From positions 1-9,463 of the forward strand of contig DGOT01000283.1 in assembly GCA_002389465.1 (NCBI GenBank): a stretch of DNA of 9,463 nt, in the 5' to 3' direction. This document shows positions 6,848 through 9,463 of the stretch, piece by piece (the stretch's first letter is position 1; the number at the start of each line of letters is the position of its first letter). Position numbers and translations under genes: made by a program. The notes beneath the pieces are model-generated. The model was not told where the DNA came from and made no database searches. It saw only the letters and a program-made list of their open reading frames with translations. Source of the stretch: Bacteroidales bacterium UBA4459. GTDB lineage: Bacteria > Bacteroidota > Bacteroidia > Bacteroidales > F082.

Positions 6848-8662
6848 TTGCGTACAAATAAAACTTTTGGTAGCCTGTTAGCGCTTGTATTGACGGGCTT
6901 GTTTGTGGTCGGCAACTTTATCGGACCCAAAGAGTACCGAAAAGTACTTATTGACGGCGACGGCAGTGGTTTATACGCCTATCTTCCCGCTGTTTTTATT
7001 TACAAAACCGTTGATTTTACGCCGGTATTTGAATTTGAGAAATCCAGACGGCCTCCCGATTATATGGGCCATAATTATCATAAGCGTAACGGAATACTGA
7101 TCAACAAGTTCAGTAGCGGCACAGCCCTGCTGGAACTCCCTTTCTTCCTGCTTGCCTGGCTTCTCTCGCTGATTCTGGGGATAAAAGCGGACGGCTACAA
7201 TATTATTTTCCAATATGCCACAGCCGTATCCGCCCTTTTTTGGGCTTGGGCAGGTTTATACTATTTTGTTCAACTGGCCTTTTTGTTTGGCATGAATAAG
7301 AAACGCGCCTGGCTGGTGGCATTCTCCGGTCTGCTGGCTACCAATTTACTTTTCTACACAATCATAACTCCTGCCGCCTCTCATGTCTATTCCTTTGGGT
7401 TAATAAGCATTTTTCTGTACCTCATGAAAAAGGTTTTTCGGGATCAAAACAGAAGGCACTTATACCTCTCTTCATTTATACTCGGGCTGATTGTGATGGT
7501 GCGGCCGGCAGACATCCTGATCGTTGCCGCATTGCCCATGTTAGCCGGATCTTCTGCAAGTTTCATACGGACAGTAAAAGATAAGTTAATCAGGGGAGAT
7601 CTCTTTGTACTGGTTCTGCTGTTTATTATGGGCACGTCGCCCCAGTTAGTCATCAATTTTCTACAAACAGGGAAGTTACTTGTATATGGCTATCAAAATG
7701 AGGGCTTCTATTTCAACAGGCCTGAAATCATTAATTTCCTGTTTAGCTACAGGAAAGGATGGTTTGTGTACACGCCGTTCATGTTGCTGCTATTTCCGGG
7801 AATGGTCACACTATACAAAAGGTCAAAATTTGAATTTTTTAGTTTTCTGGTATTTCTGCTGCTCCTTATTTATGTTTTCGCATCATGGTGGAACTGGTTT
7901 TACGGCGACAGCTTCGGCATGCGTCCGATGGTGGACTTCTACAGCCTGTTTTTTTTGATCATCGGTGTATGGCTCATATCAATTAAACGGAGATGGCTTA
8001 TTTTTACTATGTATATTTTCATCGGATTAATGATAGCCCTCAATTTTGTTCAGACATACCAATACACCAAAAGGATCATCCACCCTGATTCGATGAACAA
8101 ACAAGCCTATTGGCAGGTATTCTTAAAAACATCTGAAAAACACGACGGTATCATTGCCGCGACCGATGAATCTTATTACGGGAAACTGGACGAAGAACCT
8201 TTTTTCACAACAACCAACGATATGGAAAGCCCATATCCAGGCTGGAACACGCAGGCAGTTACGGACGAAGATGCCTTCTCTGGAAAATTTTCAGCCCGTA
8301 TGGATAGCATGGTTACATACAGCCCGACATATCTTTATCAGGTGCCAGATTCTTTAACTGGAAAAAACAATCTCTACGTACTGTTTGAAAGTATGATCTT
8401 TGAAAAACAAGCAAATGCTACTTTAAATGCACTCTTTGTTGTTGATATAAGTAACAAGAAAGGAGAAACCCTTTTCTATAAAAAGTTCAAGGTAAAAAAA
8501 CTGCCCGATAAGGTAACGGGACAATGGCGGCCGGAACATATTGGTTTTAATCTTCCGGAAATAGAAAAAAATATGATTTACATAAAATTGTATATCTGGA
8601 ACTTGCCCCGTACCAATTTTTTACTTGACGACCTTAATCTTAAAATCTATTCTTATCATTAA
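6848..8662 (+). CDS. Polytopic membrane protein, GT-C glycosyltransferase-like, with soluble C-terminal domain
   Basis: A large inner membrane protein of about 604 residues. By eye there are roughly 11-12 membrane helices in the first ~400 residues, then a soluble, probably periplasmic domain of about 170. An early acidic loop (IDGDGSGLYAYLP) follows the first helix. Later come NKFSSGTALLELPFF, VRPADILI, RKGWFVYTPFMLL and WWNWFYGDSFGMRP, a pattern I associate with uncharacterised Bacteroidota membrane proteins resembling GT-C (mannosyltransferase-like) enzymes, in which an acidic residue in the first periplasmic loop is usually catalytic. The C-terminal region (ESPYPGWNT, AFSGKFSARMD, NFLLDDLNLKIYSY) looks like a beta-jelly-roll, as in carbohydrate-binding modules. 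The start is uncertain. No in-frame ATG lies before the first helix; TTG at 6848 gives a short basic N-terminus (LRTNKT) before that helix. The frame is also open up to a TTG at 6758. Its substrate is unknown. Confidence 0.75.
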   Translation: MRTNKTFGSLLALVLTGLFVVGNFIGPKEYRKVLIDGDGSGLYAYLPAVFIYKTVDFTPVFEFEKSRRPPDYMGHNYHKRNGILINKFSSGTALLELPFFLLAWLLSLILGIKADGYNIIFQYATAVSALFWAWAGLYYFVQLAFLFGMNKKRAWLVAFSGLLATNLLFYTIITPAASHVYSFGLISIFLYLMKKVFRDQNRRHLYLSSFILGLIVMVRPADILIVAALPMLAGSSASFIRTVKDKLIRGDLFVLVLLFIMGTSPQLVINFLQTGKLLVYGYQNEGFYFNRPEIINFLFSYRKGWFVYTPFMLLLFPGMVTLYKRSKFEFFSFLVFLLLLIYVFASWWNWFYGDSFGMRPMVDFYSLFFLIIGVWLISIKRRWLIFTMYIFIGLMIALNFVQTYQYTKRIIHPDSMNKQAYWQVFLKTSEKHDGIIAATDESYYGKLDEEPFFTTTNDMESPYPGWNTQAVTDEDAFSGKFSARMDSMVTYSPTYLYQVPDSLTGKNNLYVLFESMIFEKQANATLNALFVVDISNKKGETLFYKKFKVKKLPDKVTGQWRPEHIGFNLPEIEKNMIYIKLYIWNLPRTNFLLDDLNLKIYSYH

Positions 8663-8714
8663 GCTGAAAATCAAATAAGAAGCGAACTTTATCAAAATTT
8701 ATCCGTAAAATAAC

Positions 8715-8744
8715 TTGTCTTTTGTCAATTTTTGTATATTTACG
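8715..8744 (+). promoter_or_regulatory. Possible promoter far upstream of the HYR protein gene
   Basis: TTG at 8715-8717 is followed after 17 bases by TATATTTACG (8735-8744), an imperfect match to the TAnnTTTG -7 box. If used, transcription would begin near 8748 and the leader of the gene at 9067 would exceed 300 bases. AT-rich sequence yields such matches easily, so this is tentative. Confidence 0.25.
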
Positions 8745-8750
8745 TCATTC

Positions 8751-8810
8751 TTCTTTTTTTAAAAGAAACCTTGATCGGCTGGATTACAAGCTTTTGGAGC
8801 TTTTTCAAGG
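8751..8810 (+). other. Nested inverted repeats, possible structured leader RNA
   Basis: TTCTTTT (8751-8757) pairs with AAAAGAA (8761-8767) across a 3-base loop. Directly after it, CCTTGA (8769-8774) pairs with TCAAGG (8805-8810), enclosing AAGCT (8788-8792) / AGCTT (8798-8802) with loop TTTGG. No U-run follows, so it is not an intrinsic terminator. It matches no riboswitch family that I can recognise by eye. The stems are short, so chance is a real alternative. Confidence 0.35.
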
Positions 8811-9066
8811 CATTTATAAGGATTAATCAAAGGGAAACAATTATGTGTAATTTAAGCAAACGCCCATGACACAGCAAATCATATCTTAAACATTTCCAGA
8901 ATCAAATTTGTAATTCTTTAATACAACCGCAAGTGCATTGATGCTCTTACTGTTGCGCCTTACGAACTTTTATATAAGTTCTTTAAACATGTTGCTTGCT
9001 ATAATAGCCACTTGGTTGTGTTAGGTAGTTATTATTTACGTATTTCTTAAACCTAATATTAAAAAA

Positions 9067-9463
9067 ATGAAAAACAAATTTACAATGAGTTTTAAAGGCC
9101 TTGTTGGTCTTGTAATTATGCTGGCATTTGCTTATCATGCAAATGCGCAAACTCCTCCTGTTGCCGTTTGCCAGGACATCACTGTTTATGTAGGCGGCAG
9201 TTGCACCAGAACCATTACGGCAGCTGAAGTTGATAATGGTTCGTTTGATCCAGATGGATCTGAAACTCCGGTATTAACATTAGACAACTACGGTCCATTT
9301 GGTGTTGGAGTTTATACGGTAACCTTAACGGCCACCGATTCTAACGGGTCAAGTACATGTATGTCTCAGGTAACAGTGCTGGATAATATAAATCCGACCA
9401 TTACGTGTGGTGCTGACATCTCACAAACAGCTGACCCTAGCGTCTGCCAGGCTGCTGTGACGG
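9067..9463 (+). CDS. Secreted HYR-repeat surface protein, N-terminal part (runs off the right edge)
   Basis: The first 132 codons of an exported protein. It starts MKNKFTMSFKGLVGLVIMLA and has a Sec signal peptide likely cut after HANA (residue 27), leaving QTPP as the mature N-terminus. A second in-frame ATG at 9085 (residue 7) is also possible. The mature part is an Ig-like HYR domain: VAVCQDITVYV, paired cysteines, AAEVDNGSFDPDG, GVYTVTLTATDSNGSSTC, then VTVLDNINPTITCGADISQ opening a second repeat that begins before the window ends. HYR repeats occur in long extracellular adhesins, and in Bacteroidota such proteins commonly end in a T9SS signal; the C-terminus is not visible here. The leader is A-rich without a Shine-Dalgarno motif, after a long non-coding gap. 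Adhesion is inferred from the domain type. Confidence 0.88.
   Translation, partial: MKNKFTMSFKGLVGLVIMLAFAYHANAQTPPVAVCQDITVYVGGSCTRTITAAEVDNGSFDPDGSETPVLTLDNYGPFGVGVYTVTLTATDSNGSSTCMSQVTVLDNINPTITCGADISQTADPSVCQAAVT

Larger units (their letters stand above)
8663..9066. other. 404-base AT-rich intergenic region before the HYR protein gene
   Basis: No gene of normal length is visible on either strand. The region holds a possible promoter near 8715-8744, an A/T-only-type hairpin at 8751-8767, a nested stem-loop at 8769-8810, a nine-codon mini-ORF at 8843-8869, and inverted repeats at 8931-8948, 8964-8981 and 8998-9008. I see no terminator with a GC-rich stem for the upstream membrane protein gene. 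The likely role is promoter and long leader of the downstream gene; this is inference from position. Confidence 0.5.

Noticed and set aside
1..9463. CRISPR array, tRNA/rRNA genes, insertion sequence, prophage or defence genes
   Set aside because: No direct-repeat array, no tRNA- or rRNA-like stretch, no transposase or integrase motif, and every long conserved frame is accounted for by the listed genes.

Overview
The window reads as ordinary chromosome of a Bacteroidota bacterium, probably from the Bacteroidales/Marinilabiliales side (lineage inferred). The evidence is a DUF1573 lipoprotein - yajC - YbbR-like - coaE cluster, a type IX secretion (T9SS) gliding-type C-terminal domain, a secreted HYR-repeat protein, AT-rich starts mostly without Shine-Dalgarno sequences, and promoter -7 boxes of the Bacteroidota TAnnTTTG type. 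I see no RNA genes, insertion sequences, integrases, CRISPR arrays or defence genes.

Layout. (1) 1-1071, minus: the N-terminal 357 codons of the disaggregase ClpB, running off the left edge. (2) 1300-1677, plus: a small CoA-binding (YccU-like) protein, divergent from clpB. (3) 1770-3826, plus: a secreted PKD-like protein with a T9SS C-terminal signal, a DUF1573 lipoprotein and YajC, closed by a strong intrinsic terminator at 3856-3890. (4) 3891-5485, plus: a YbbR-like membrane-anchored protein and CoaE, overlapping by 4 bases; the YbbR-like start codon lies directly against the U-run of the terminator. (5) 5553-6752, minus: a PLP-dependent enzyme of the cystathionine gamma-synthase / methionine gamma-lyase family, convergent with coaE. 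(6) 6848-8662, plus, divergent from it: a large polytopic membrane protein resembling GT-C glycosyltransferases, with a soluble C-terminal domain and no usable ATG. (7) 8663-9066: a 404-base AT-rich gap with a possible promoter, nested stem-loops, a mini-ORF and several dyads. (8) 9067 to the right edge: the start of a probably large secreted HYR-domain protein.

How they work together. Most genes are housekeeping: protein quality control (ClpB), Sec-linked membrane function (YajC), the last step of CoA synthesis (CoaE) and sulfur amino acid metabolism (the PLP enzyme). Two gene products are exported surface proteins: the T9SS cargo at the head of the yajC unit and the HYR protein at the right edge. 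The membrane protein may modify surface glycans, but this is inferred from topology alone.

Nothing in the window clearly shows a new biological system. The points most worth a second look are the terminator placed exactly against a start codon inside a normally co-linear cluster, the structured leader region before the HYR gene, and the T9SS cargo gene at the head of the yajC unit.
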